DNA of 64,000 nt from Begonia masoniana (taxonomy: Eukaryota > Streptophyta > Magnoliopsida > Cucurbitales > Begoniaceae), in NCBI GenBank assembly GCA_022432975.1, contig CM039502.1, positions 74,419,497-74,483,496 on the forward strand. The letters are read 5' to 3'. The notes beneath the pieces were generated by a model. The model saw only the letters and a list, made by a program, of their open reading frames with translations. It was not told where the DNA came from and searched no databases. The position numbers and the translations under genes are program-made. Shown here in pieces: positions 1 through 11,006 of this stretch (its first letter is position 1; the number at the start of each line of letters is the position of its first letter).

Positions 1-1289
1 CTTTTCTTCTACAATAATTGTATTGCGAACACTCAATAAGAGAATTGAAAAGATCCTCTTCAGTTGGAATGATATCTTCGGGATTTTGAGATTCGCCTGG
101 TAACACCTGAAAGCGATTTGATCCTGAAAGCATAGAAGTATCAGAATCTGAATTAGAAAACTCCTCTTCGTCGGAGTCATTAGAATAAAACATTTGGCCT
201 TTTATAGTTTCCAAAAGTTTTGTATAACGTTCCTGTTTTGATAACCCAGGAAATTGTGATTTGATATCTTTTTTCATTTTTTTGAACCATATTCAAAGAT
301 TCCTTCTTTGAATTATTGGAAATAGACGTAGCAGCTTTTGCTTTATTGATTTGAATAGCATCAATAATTTTGGAATAACACTGCTCAGTGTCATATCTCG
401 ACCACCATTTGACATAAAAGCTTCTTTGGAGTTCTGGAATATCTAAGTGATCTGTATCCAGCTCGAGATTCCACTGCCAAATCCAATTAATCTGGAATTC
501 GGTAAAGAACCATAATAAAGCTTTGCCTTTGAACATAAACCTTTTATCTTGGAAATCTGGATGAGTATCAAACCATGATTGGAATTGATCTTGGATCTTT
601 TTTGGTAGACAATCAAACTCAGGAGAGTGACTTTGCCACCAATGTACAAACCAGTTGGGAAATTGATCCTCTGTTTTTAGAATTTCTGGATTCATAGTAA
701 AAAACCATGAATGATTCCTCTTGGGATTTTGATAAAGGAACACATGAGACCAAGCTTGAATATAGTCCCAATAGTTGTAGGTTTGCTCATTGTTTTTTGT
801 AGTTGTTTTCCTCGGAGTGAAAACATTCAATCCCCATTCCTGTGGATGAATAATTCGAAGAATGTAGCACTTTGAATGAGTCATTGTACTTTTGATATCT
901 CTTTCATCAACATAATTATGTTGGATTTGAACAGAATTTGTATCAATTAGAATAGCTTCATAATAGAACCGAAGCTTTCCCTCCATAATTGGATAATGCT
1001 GGCTTCCCATATATCTCTCTTTGAAAAACCAAGCATCTTTTTGATTGAGAATAATATCTCGATTTGAAAGTGTGAGTATAGACTCAGCCACTGATTTTTT
1101 GATAAGTTGTGGTCCACTCTCAAGTAGGACTTCTTTTGCAGTTCTATTTGAAATATCATCTTTAGATGATGATGTGTTTTCCCCTAAAGTGGGAAACTCT
1201 TTTTGAAATAAGGCATTTGAAATACGATTGGTATTGCTACCACGGCCACGAGGTCGCCCCCGAGGTCGCCCCCTAACTGGGGTGAACAT
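1..1289 (-). pseudogene. Caulimovirid ORF downstream of RT, function unknown (copy 1)
   Basis: The ATG at 1,287-1,289 lies 17 nt inside the end of the RT polyprotein ORF, so the two overlap. The N-terminus is basic and Gly/Arg/Pro-rich (VRGRPRGRPRGRG, residues 5-17). The body is unusually rich in aromatic residues (for example FPNWFVHWWQSHSPE and NWIWQW) and has no domain I recognise. It remains open for 369 codons. An apparent extra A in the A-run near 281-287 shifts the frame. The original frame then continues to the window edge as an acidic, Ser-rich tail that matches the homologous ORFs at 44,717-45,208 and 46,739-47,044. Role unknown. In some caulimovirids this position holds a translation transactivator, but I see no similarity that proves this. 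Confidence 0.8.
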
Positions 1290-3087
1290 TCTGCAAGAAT
1301 TCTCTGGTTAGAAAATCAGGAAGAGAATTATCAATGCCTTTGATGTGTTCGATAGTAAAATCGAAAACAGAAAGCTCTGCTTGCCATCTGGCAAAAATCT
1401 GTTTTGAAACTAGATGTTTAACATCTTTGGTTAAAATCTGTTTTGCAGAAGAACAATCAACTTTTAAAACAAAATGTTTGTTGAGTAAATCATCTTGAAA
1501 TTTTGTAATACATTTGACAATGGCTAAAACTTCTTTTTTGACAGTAGAATAATTCTTTTGAACAGGTTTCCAAACACCAGAAGTAAATCTTACTAATTCT
1601 ATTTTGGAATTATTTGTATTGATTTGTTTGAGAATACCTCCATAACCTGTTTCAGAGGCATCAGTTTCTACAATCTTTTCCCATTCTGGGTTGGAAAGAG
1701 ATAAACAAGGTAACTTTTGAGTTTTTACCTTTATTCGCTGAACAGCTTCTGTATGTTGCTGTGTCCATGGATTTGGATTTTTTCTTAATCTTTGATACAA
1801 AATAGCAGTATCCTGTGCTAAATTTGGATAGAAATCTCCTAAATAGTTGAGACTTCCTAAAAATCTTTGAAGTTGTTTTTTATCAGTAATTTCATCAGGA
1901 AATTTAGAAGCAAATTCAATACTTCTATTGATTGGAATGATTGTACCTTGATGCACATTATGACCAAGGAATCGCACAGAAGTTTGAAAAAGTTTTAATT
2001 TTGCAGCAGATACTACTAAACCATTGGTTTTCATAGCATCTTTAATAATTTTCAGATGTCGGAAATGTTGATCAAGAGAATTGGAAAATACAAGGATATC
2101 ATCTATATAGACGATACAAAATTTGGAATATTTGGAAAAAATATCATTCATGATATGTTGGAATTCAGAAGGAGCATTTTTGAGTCCAATAGGCATTACA
2201 TTCCATTCGTAATGACCAAAAGGAACTACAAAAGCAGTTTTGTAACGGTCTTCTTTGACAATTTGAATTTGCCAATAACCTGATTTGAGATCAAATTTAG
2301 AAAAGATTAAAGCAGATTGTAATCTGTCTAATAGATCTTTTTTATTTGGAATTGGATATCTAATCCATTTGAGAACATCATTCAAAGGTTTGTAATTAAT
2401 GACAAGGCGGGGAACACCACGCTCTTTTTCAGCATTTTTGTTTACATAGAAAGCAGTACAACTCCAAGGAGATTTGCTGGGTTGAATTAGCTTTTTATCT
2501 AGTAAACTTTGAATCTCTGCTTGACATAATTTGAGATATTCTTGTTTTATTTGACTGGGTCTTGCCTTAGTTGGAATTGATTTTTCATCAAAATTGGAAA
2601 TGTAGGGTAAAGAAACAATATGTCTTTTTCTTTCCCAGAAAGCATTTGGAACTGTATGACAAACTTCAGTTTGAAATTGGGATTCAATAATTTTGATTTT
2701 ATTGCCAATTTGAAAATCCTTAAGTTGTTCTTCTATTTTGAGAGAATGAATTTCTGATTGAAGAAAACTTAATTGTTGAATTTTTATTTGAGAAAAGTTT
2801 TTTAATTCATTGAGTATCTTAATCACAGGGTCAGATACAAATGGATAAAGAACTTGAGTATTTTGAATTGCTGCCAGAATACCATCTTGGTTGATAGTAA
2901 TGGGCATGATCTGTTGGAGAAAAGGAGTGCCTAGTATGACTTTGTGATTTAAGTCTTTTACTAGCAGAAAGGTAGTTGGAAGACATACCTGTTCATTACA
3001 GATAATCACATTGGATAGTTTGAAATTGACTTTAATTTTACTGCCTCCAGTAGTAGTCAGAGTTTGAATGGTTTTTTCGAAATACTT
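1273..3087 (-). pseudogene. Caulimovirid protease C-terminal half, reverse transcriptase and RNase H (copy 1)
   Basis: This is the C-terminal part of the viral polyprotein that copies pregenomic RNA into DNA. The viral reading frame starts at the Cassandra junction; the open frame further upstream is TRIM sequence. It holds the second half of the aspartic protease (ILGTPFLQ), then RT with the LVINYKPLND region and the catalytic YIDD at 2,098-2,109, then RNase H (ETDASETGYGG). No integrase or chromodomain follows, which separates it from gypsy elements. The frame is open to the stop at 1,273, so this stretch is well preserved; the break is the TRIM insertion upstream. Confidence 0.9.
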
Positions 3088-3179
3088 TGTAACGACCCCT
3101 GATCCCAGCAAGATATTGTCCGCTCCGGGGATTGGGCCGCAGCCCAATATCCTCCTCTCACGGCTTTGTTTGGCGAGAG

Positions 3180-3254
3180 CACTTCCCGGAAGGTCACTCA
3201 ACCTGGAATTACTCTCGCCGAAGCACGCTTAACTTCGGAGTTCTTATGGGATCC
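3180..3254 (-). promoter_or_regulatory. 5S rRNA-like Pol III promoter domain in Cassandra 3' LTR
   Basis: On the minus strand this runs from GGATCCCATAAGAACTCCG through the A-box AGTTAAGCGTGCTT and an intermediate-element-like CGGCGAGAG to a C-box-like GGTTGAGTGACCTTCCGGG. These correspond in order and spacing to the internal promoter of plant 5S rRNA. It is a captured promoter, not a functional 5S gene. Confidence 0.88.
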
Positions 3255-3500
3255 GTCGCCAATCGTGCTCCAAAACGCGTCTTGCTATTTAAGGAGGGAT
3301 CTCTTACATATGTTTCATTTCCATGTACTTCCCCAAGCGATGTGGGTTCGTAACGGCCCCTGCTTCAACGGAGAAACCACTCCGGCCCAGGTCAGCCCCA
3401 GGATCCGCGGAGCTTTACCCACCTCCGGCCCAGGTCAGCCCCAGGATCCGCGGAGAATGGGTGGTTCCTTATCAGTCTGTTGAAAGACGGGTCGTCACAA

Positions 3501-3568
3501 TCACCCCCCCTCGGGGGCCCAACGTCCTCGTTGGCCACATTTTCGGTTGGGTACAGGCTCTGATACCA
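3501..3568 (-). promoter_or_regulatory. Cassandra PBS and polypurine tract
   Basis: TGGTATCAGAGCCTG on the minus strand (3,554-3,568) sits 2 nt inside the 5' LTR and matches the 3' end of initiator tRNA-Met. GAGGGGGGGTGAT (3,501-3,513) next to the 3' LTR is the polypurine tract. Together they account for nearly the whole internal region. Confidence 0.9.
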
Positions 3569-3662
3569 TTTGTAACGACCCCTGATCCCAGCAAGATATT
3601 GTCCGCTCCGGGGATTGGGCCGCAGCCCAATATCCTCCCCTCACGGCTTTGTTTGGCGAGAG

Positions 3663-3737
3663 CACTTCCCGGAAGGTCACTCAACCTGGAATTACTCTCG
3701 CCGAAGCACGCTTAACTTCGGAGTTCTTATGGGATCC
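3663..3737 (-). promoter_or_regulatory. 5S rRNA-like Pol III promoter domain in Cassandra 5' LTR
   Basis: This is the same 5S-derived domain as in the other LTR, identical over this stretch. Being in the 5' LTR, this copy would drive Pol III transcription into the element on the minus strand. Confidence 0.88.
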
Positions 3738-3982
3738 GTCGCCAATCGTGCTCCAAAACGCGTCTTGCTATTTAGGGAGGGATCGCTTACATATGTTTCA
3801 TTTCCATGTACTTCCCCAAGCGATGTGGGTTCGTAACGGCCCCTGCTTCAACGGAGAAACCACTCCGGCCCAGGTCAGCCCCAGGATCCGCGGAGCTTTA
3901 CCCACCTCCGGCCCAGGTCAGCCCCAGGATCCGCGGAGAATGGGTGGTTCCTTATCAGTCCGTTGAAAGACGGGTCGTCACA

Positions 3983-6702
3983 TACTTTGTTGGAATAAAT
4001 CCTTCTTGAATACAATTTATATCTGCTCCACTATCAACAAGAGCAATGATGTTGGAAATTTCATATTCATGGTATATTAATAAAGAGATTTCAATATACC
4101 ATTTTTGAAATAAAATTCTATTAATAATGTTCAAGAATTCAAAATTATCCTGTATTGGAGAATTGGTTTGGAAATCAATGGATTGTTCTTTTTGGGAATT
4201 TGAAGCATACTCTTCTAATTTGGAAATTTTGATATCAGAAATAATTTGATTATTTCTAAGAGTTTTTATTTCAGATTTGAGATCATTGACTTCTTTGTGT
4301 AAGTCGTGGATAGTAACTGGAGAAATTTTTTGAATGTGATCTATTCGACTAAATACTTCTTGCATGCTGTAGTATTTAGATTTGAGAATAGATTCAGGTT
4401 CTGTTGGAGTTTGCACTTGAGGTTGTATAAGATTTGAAATTAATTTGATCCTTAAATTGGGATCTGGGATTTGATCAATGTTTTTTAGAAGATCTTCTTG
4501 TGCTTGAGTAAGAACATTTAAAGATAATTTTTGAATTTGATTGCAGCATTGCTTAGTGCAATCTGCATCCGATAATGATGATGAAGACATATCATCATAA
4601 TTTGGATTGGAATCATTGGAAAAATCTTCCTCTGAAGATTCTAAGAATAATTTGGAAAGCTGATTGCGAGTTTGTTCATCATGAACTAATTCATGCAATC
4701 TTTGAGCTTTGAAGCATTTGTTAGCATAATGACCTGATTGTCCACATTTGAAACATTTAATTTGAGATTTGGGCCTGGGCTTTTTACGAGGTCCAGAACG
4801 TTTTCTTCTTGGATGTTGAGTCCAAGATGGATTATTGGATATTAATTGTTTTGCTTTAAAGCGTCTTTTCTTATTTTTGTAAGATCTATAATTTTGAGAT
4901 TTGTGATGTTTGGATTTATCCTTTTGTTTTTTAGGATATTGGATTGGAATGTCATAGGCAAATTGTTGACAAAATTCACCTATTTCTTGTTTGCCAGTGA
5001 AGTTTTGTTTTTTCAATTGGTATTGTAATTTCATATCGTTACATAACGATATACCTTGTTGGAGACAAATACTGACAAGATGGCCATAAGTAAGATTATC
5101 CCAATGAATATTTTGACCAGAATTCATGTCACTTAATTTTTGTTTGACTCTATTGGCAAATTGAGGTGGTAATCCCTCAATAAATTTGGATTTCCAATAA
5201 GGAGCATTGGCATCAGTTCTTTGAAGAACTTTGGTAATGAAAACATCTTTATACCAACGAAAATTGGTTAAAGATCCACATTTGAGATTTTGCAATAATT
5301 CTGTTCCTCTTTCATGACGTTGTTCAATTGATCCAACGAAATAAAAGATAATAGATTGGATAAGTGTATAAACACTATCTTGTTGGGGAGGAGTGTTACT
5401 TGATGAAGGAGTCTCGATTTTGACAGCATTGATGATTTCATTTCTTTGAGAAAGGGTGAGAATATTGTCCCACCAACCTTTGAGACCACCAGTGAAACCA
5501 CTGATAATAAAGATAGCAATATCTTTATCTGAATTTTGAGATGCACGACAAACACTTACATACATCATCATTTTGTGAAGGACTTCATAAATTTGATATT
5601 CAGATAAACTATCTATGTTCCATTCATAAATAGTTTTGGCCGAATAGGCTGTCTGACTTTTGAAAAAGTTTTCTTCCCATAGAAGATCAGGAGGTGTTGG
5701 TCTAGGATAATAAGCTCTCCTAAATAAATCACTTCCTAGATTATCTTTGTATTTAATTCGATTTAAAGATAAATTTTGAATATCCATTGAAGGATCCTCA
5801 TATTTTGGAAAAGCAATTTGCATTTCATGAATCTTTTCTAGATCAGAATCTATCTCAGATTCACTAGAAGATTCTATAGTTGGATAACTAATGATTGAAA
5901 GATTAACATGTTTTAATCTTTTTACTAATTCATCCATGAACTCATTATCTTTGTTCGGATTTTTGAAATTAAAATTTGAAAGGAATATTGGAGGTTGGAG
6001 ATCAGGTTTACTGATGATTAATTCCTTAGAACCAGAAGAAGATGCTTCAGTTTCTTCTGTTTTTTCTTCAGTTAATTTGTCAATTTGTTTCTCAATCCTT
6101 TGAAGTTGATTACCAACAGTTCTTAGATGAATATTGGTATAATTTATTTGCTTATTAAGGGTGGATTCAATGACCACATCCTTTTCTTTTAAAGACGTGT
6201 CTACTAAAGGAATTGCTTCAATAGTAGATGTCTGAGCTTGATTGGTAAGTTTGATTGGCTCAAAAGGAGGATGGACAGATTTGATAGAACCTGGCTTTGT
6301 ATGCCAATTGATTTGAAATTTTTCATATTCTTCCAATATTGACATAGAAGAATATTGAGTTGGAATATACTCATTCCAAAACCATTGTTGGAAAAGTTGA
6401 ATCTTCTGTTCCTTTTGAAGATAAGCATAAAATTTTTCTTTTATCATTTAAAATTGAGAAGACTTATAAATGGTAGGAAGCCATTTACGAAATATCTCAT
6501 TGGAAGGATTTTGATATTCTTTACTCAGAATTTCTCTATTAATAGATCCTGGAGAAAAATCCATTAATATTTTATTTTGATTTGAAGTGGAAATTGTCAT
6601 TAACTGACCATTGGGAATTTGATATTGATAAGAATACTCAGATTCATTATCAGATTCGATATCAGATTTGTATTCAGATTCATATTCTGAATAATCTTTC
6701 AT
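3983..6702 (-). pseudogene. Caulimovirid coat protein and protease N-terminal half (copy 1)
   Basis: This is the N-terminal part of the viral polyprotein ORF. Its ATG at 6,700-6,702 overlaps the stop of the movement-protein ORF in the string TAATG. An acidic Ser/Glu/Tyr-rich leader and a coat region follow. A Lys/Arg-rich tract precedes the RNA-binding zinc knuckle CFKCGQSGHYANKC (4,714-4,755), then an acidic stretch, then the protease active-site motif LVDSGAD (about 4,021-4,042). A TAA at about 6,448 interrupts the frame, immediately followed by an ATG. The homologous place in the copy at 48,490-48,849 is read through, so I take this as a nonsense mutation. The frame is otherwise open for 800 codons until the Cassandra insertion. 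Confidence 0.88.
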
Positions 6703-6910
6703 TAAAGATTAAAATTCATTTCAGATGCTGTTGGGGAATCAGCATTTAGAGATTGGTCATCCTTTTGACCAAATTTGGGATGTTTGGAATCTTTGTAAAT
6801 CCCATGAGGGACTTGGTCCTTTGCAATTTGTAATTCTTCAATGTTTGGTAATTGAGAATCCAATTGGGAAACTGAATGTCTTGAACTAGAAGGATCTAGT
6901 GTCCTATAAG
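6702..6910 (-). pseudogene. Caulimovirid movement protein, C-terminal fragment (copy 1)
   Basis: The end of the movement-protein ORF, from the hAT target duplication to the TAA at 6,702-6,704. It contains the Ser/Arg-rich stretch (TYRTLDPSSSRHS) and ends SEMNFNL. It matches the ends of the movement-protein fragments at 37,020-37,193 and 48,849-49,020. It is separated from the rest of the gene only by the hAT element. Confidence 0.85.
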
Positions 6911-7858
6911 TAGGGGTGTGCAAAACCGGTTTCGGTTCGGTTTTGGAGAGAAACCGAACCGAATCGATCGGTTTCGGTTTTGAATTCACCGAACCGAAAT
7001 CGGTTTTTGAACATACCAAAACCGAACCTAAACCGAACCGAAAGTATCGGTTCGGTTTCGGTTTTACAACCTATTTTTCAAAAAAATAAATAATGTAAAT
7101 TTAAAATAAAACAGAATATTCTACCAATATTTCAAGAATATTTAAAAATTCAGATTTTTTTAAGCTAAGTGTTGTAGTGTGCAAGAGGTAATAGAACTGA
7201 AAATTCATAAACTTATATCAAATATGAAAGATGCTCGACTCGAAAGCGTTTATCAAAGGTAAATATCAACTGAAATAACAAAAAAGATAGAATTCACAAT
7301 TAAACATATTTACAGCTTGACAAATATCAACTGAAATTAAACAAAAAAGATAGAATTCATAATTGACCCCGGCCCTTTTCATTTCTCATGCACAAACATA
7401 TTTACAGGCTACAGCTTGATAGATTTTTAGTACTCTCCAAAAGTGTTCTCCCCACTGTATGTCATATAAAGGAAACCATCTTCATCCTTATTTTCATCAT
7501 AAATAGAACTTGGAAGACATCAGAGCAGCTGCAACAAATTGGCATGCTTGGATACCAGGATACAGATAGATTGACATTAATAAAAAAAACTAATGGATAT
7601 AAAGGTATAACCACTGGGTGGCAATGTGTTATTCTTCACAAAAAACTAAATAATAAAAAACAGAATATTCCACCAATATTTGAAAAATCAAAAACCAATA
7701 TTTCATAATGTTTCAAAAATATAAATAAAAAACAGAATATTCGCTCCAAGCTTTCAACTATTCCACCAATATTGGAAGAATATCTTCTTCTCCGTTAGTT
7801 GATGTGAAATCTACAAAATATAGTTAATAAACCAATTAGATAAAATGAATTAGAAGTA

Positions 7859-9876
7859 TTAAACGAAAAGAAAACAAAAATATAAAATAAAACAGTACAT
7901 ACCTTGATCAATTTCATCAATATTTGCCACTGAAGAATTAAAGTTGGTAAATTGATGTTTTGCCGTCCGAATCCAACTTTGAGTGCAAATAAGAGCCTCG
8001 ACAGTCTTTGGGGACAAAGAACTACGAAATGAATCGAGCACACGTCCTCCGTTACTAAAGGCTGATTCCGAAGCAACTGTTGAAATGGGGATAACTAATA
8101 CATCTCTTGCTATTTTACTCAATAGTGGAAATTTCAAGGAATTCACTTTCCACCATGCTAGAATGTCAATTTTATCTGAAAACTTTGTTAATCTTTCAGA
8201 TAAATATTGATGAACTTCAGTCTGATTAATTAAATCGCCATCCTCATCTTGATCATTAAAAAACATCTCATGCACCTTATTGCGAGTTGAAGTACTACTT
8301 TGTCTCGTTACGATAGAAGTCGTTACAACCATCATACTAGAATTGTCTTCTGAAGTATCAAAATCAGATTTATAATGGAGATATAATCTTTCCATCACAA
8401 TTTCTACTTGTCTCACTAAATCATTTGCTTTGTCACTATCAAACAACATGGTGAGACAATGTTTCAAAAACTTCATTTTATATCTAGGGTCTAGTACAAT
8501 TGCTACACACATCCACATATTGAATTTATCACAACTCCCCCAATATTTGTCAAACTTTCTTTGCATGTCAATCGCCATTCTTTTCAACAATGGATTATCA
8601 CACTGAGAGTGCTCCTGGATAATCATTTTCAAATTACACACTTCACTAATATAAATATTGGAGGTGACATGTGAAGAGGCCGAAACAGAAACAGTTGTAT
8701 CGTAAAAGATCTTCAAAACTTGACAAGCTCTCTAATATTAGCCCAGTCTTCTATTGTGGGTGGTCTTTCACTTTCCCCGCTCAAATCAAGAAAATAATGA
8801 CCATCACTTTCAACTAACTTTGCAAAAGCTCTTTCATACTTTTCGGCACTTTCTAACATTAAATATGTAGAATTCCATCTAGTAGGTACGTCAAGACAAA
8901 CATTACTTTTGCAAGTGATCTTTACATTATCAACACAATTTCTAAATTGTTGTAGCCTTGCAGGAGAAGATCGAACATATTTCACCATTCTACGAACTCT
9001 TGCAATAGACTCTTGATGATCTTTTAAACCATCACACACAATCAAATTCAAAATATGTGCAAAACATCTCACATGCATGTGTTCTCCATTCAAAACTAAC
9101 CCATTCCAATTTCTAATACTTTTGACCAAATACGAAATTGCAACATCATTCGATGAAGCATTGTCAACTGTAATCGTCAAAACATTTTCAATTCCCCATT
9201 CAAGCAAACATCTTTCTATTTCTTTACCAATCGTTTCGCCTTTATGATTCGAAATCAAGCAAAAATTGATAATTCTCTTACCCAATATCCAATCACTGTC
9301 AATGTAATGAGCAGTTAATACCATGTAATTCAAATTTTGAACAGAAGTCCATGTATCTGTAGTCAAACATACTCGTTGAGAAGTATTTCTAAAATAATCT
9401 TTCAGTTTTAATTTTTCTTTCTCATAAATACTCATAATATCTCGTCCAATGGTAGTTCTAGAAGGTATGGAAAACTTAGGTTGAACATATTGTGAATATG
9501 TTCTAAAACCCTCTCCTTCAACGAATTTCAAAGGCAATTCATCAACAATAATCATCTTTGCAAGTAATTCTCGACAAGTTTCAAGACTAAAACAAGTTAA
9601 ACTCGATCCCCCTCCCATACTCTGATAGCTTAATGTCTTTTGCTTCCTATCAACACTTGCCAATAATTTATTGCAATTAAGAATGTGTTTTTTCAAGTTT
9701 GTTGTCCCATTCTTCGATGGATGACATGCATATGACTGTGAGCAATGATTACATTTTGCTCTAGGATTGCTACTATCACAACTGTCAATCTTCGTAAAAT
9801 GATCCCAAACTTCTGATTTTTTCCTTTTCGTTTGACTACGTGAAGGACCCTCTACACTATCATTAACGCTTTCCAT
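7859..9876 (-). pseudogene. hAT transposase (BED finger, RICESLEEPER-type), one frameshift
   Basis: This is the DNA transposase that would cut and paste the surrounding element. From the ATG at 9,876: a BED zinc finger (WDHFTKIDSC...CNHCSQSY...H..C, residues about 24-75), then the RNase-H-like core (LTITVDNASSNDVA; CFAHILNLIV; TRWNSTYLML). After a break comes the C-terminal hAT dimerisation region (LAWWKVNSLKFPLLSKIARD; STVASESAFSNGGRVLD). The break at 8,713-8,716 looks like loss of one T from a T-run: the two frames abut exactly and both sides align with one continuous protein. Total length about 670 residues, normal for the family. Otherwise intact, so probably only recently disabled. Confidence 0.93.
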
Positions 9877-10283
9877 CCTAAAACAAATTTAATCAATCAA
9901 AATCAACGACTTGTTTGGTAAACATTAGATTAATGCTCTCAGTTATGATAAAATATCACAGAACAAACAAATAAAACAAATACATTGCTCTCGGTCACGC
10001 CCGAAGAGTCTCCCAAAACAGAAACATTAATTTCACAATTCACATTATAAATTATAAAACACATAAATCAAATACACTACACATGTTGCTCTAATACTTT
10101 CGGTTATAATAATACAGCACATAACAAACAAAGAAAACACATCAATTGCTCTCGGTCACGCCCGAAGAGTCTCCCAAAACAGAAACATTATGTAATTATA
10201 AAGTGCAAAACACATATAAACATGCTAAATAGTAAACATCAACATTGCTCTCGGTTAAATTAAAACAGAAGTGAACATCAACA

Positions 10284-10570
10284 TTGCTCTCTGTGGTTTT
10301 ATTACAGAGAGAGCAAAATTGCTCTCTGTCGTTTGTTCACAGAGAGCAATTTTGCTCTCTGTAATAAAACCAGAGAGAGCAAAATTGCTCTCTGTCGTTT
10401 GTTCACGGAGAGCAATTTTGCTCTCTGTAATAAAACTAGAGAGAGCAAAATTGCTGTCTGTCGTTTGTTCACAGAGAGCAATTTTGCTCTCTGTAATAAA
10501 ACGACAGAGAGCAAAATTGCTCTCTAACGTTTGTTCACAGAGAGCAAAATCATTGATTTCGCTCTCTGTC
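10284..10570. repeat. Palindromic GAGAGCAA/TTGCTCTC array inside hAT
   Basis: About nine TTGCTCTCTGT units on the plus strand alternate with about eight ACAGAGAGCAA units, roughly every 33 nt. Neighbouring units form short palindromes such as GAGAGCAAAATTGCTCTC. The array lies between the 5' terminal repeat and the transposase ATG. It is open in several frames on both strands only because of the repeat, so I do not call genes in it. Confidence 0.9.
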
Positions 10571-11006
10571 AAACACAAAAACGAGCTCACTGCAAAGAAT
10601 AGAACATACCCGGTTATCGTTAGCTCGTAGCAGAGACTGAGAGTAGAGTCGTAGCCTCGCCGTCGCCTCGCCTGATCGTCCTTGTCTGCCGGGTCTCTAG
10701 TCGTCGCAGTCGCAGTGTTCTCTGGATTCTGGAACTCTGGAAGAGTGGTCGTCGCGTGGTTTTGAAAACAGAAGAATCGTGATTTAGGTCACTCTTCGCT
10801 GTTCGCTGCTCTGAAGAGTGAAGACTCTTCAGTGAATTTTAATCAAAACCGGTTCGGTTCGGTTTTGATAACCGAACCGCCCAAGTCGGTTTTGAATAGT
10901 GCCAAACCGAAGTCCGGTTTTCAGGAGGTCAAAACTGATCCGAACCGAACCTATTTCACCGGTTCCGGTTCGGTTCGTCGGTTCCGGTTCGGTTTGCACA
11001 CCCCTA

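Larger units (their letters stand above)
3088..3982 (-). mobile_element. Cassandra TRIM retrotransposon, complete
   Basis: Two 412-bp direct repeats, TGT...ACA on the minus strand (3,571-3,982 is the 5' LTR, 3,088-3,499 the 3' LTR), flank only 71 bp of internal DNA. The internal part holds a tRNA-Met-type primer-binding site and a polypurine tract and no gene. The target duplication is TACTT at 3,083-3,087 and 3,983-3,987. The LTRs contain a 5S-rRNA-like domain, the hallmark of Cassandra elements. I count 4 differences between the LTRs over 412 bp (about 1%), so the insertion is recent. It is a non-autonomous passenger mobilised in trans. It landed inside the viral protease coding sequence. 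Confidence 0.95.
6911..11006 (-). mobile_element. hAT DNA transposon, near-complete
   Basis: Terminal inverted repeats start TAGGGGTGTGCAAA at both ends, and the 8-bp target duplication CCTATAAG lies at 6,903-6,910 and 11,007-11,014. Subterminal regions carry many CGGTTCGGTT-type repeats, as is usual for hAT ends. The transposase is on the minus strand. The stretches 7,020-7,858 and 9,880-10,283 are AT-rich non-coding element DNA with no gene. A 46-bp unit near 9,984 recurs at 10,145. The element is inserted in the viral movement-protein gene. Confidence 0.95.

Noticed and set aside
3180..3737. 5S rRNA gene
   Set aside because: The 5S-like domains lack the true 5S ends and lie inside Cassandra LTRs.
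3132..4009. Several open frames of 60-130 codons on both strands
   Set aside because: They are readings through the GC-rich Cassandra LTRs and occur twice because the LTRs are repeated.
10255..10630. Repetitive proteins (ESNFALC-type and LLSVVCSQRA-type) or a CRISPR array
   Set aside because: Open frames come from the alternating short repeat; there are no unique spacers and this is a plant nuclear transposon.
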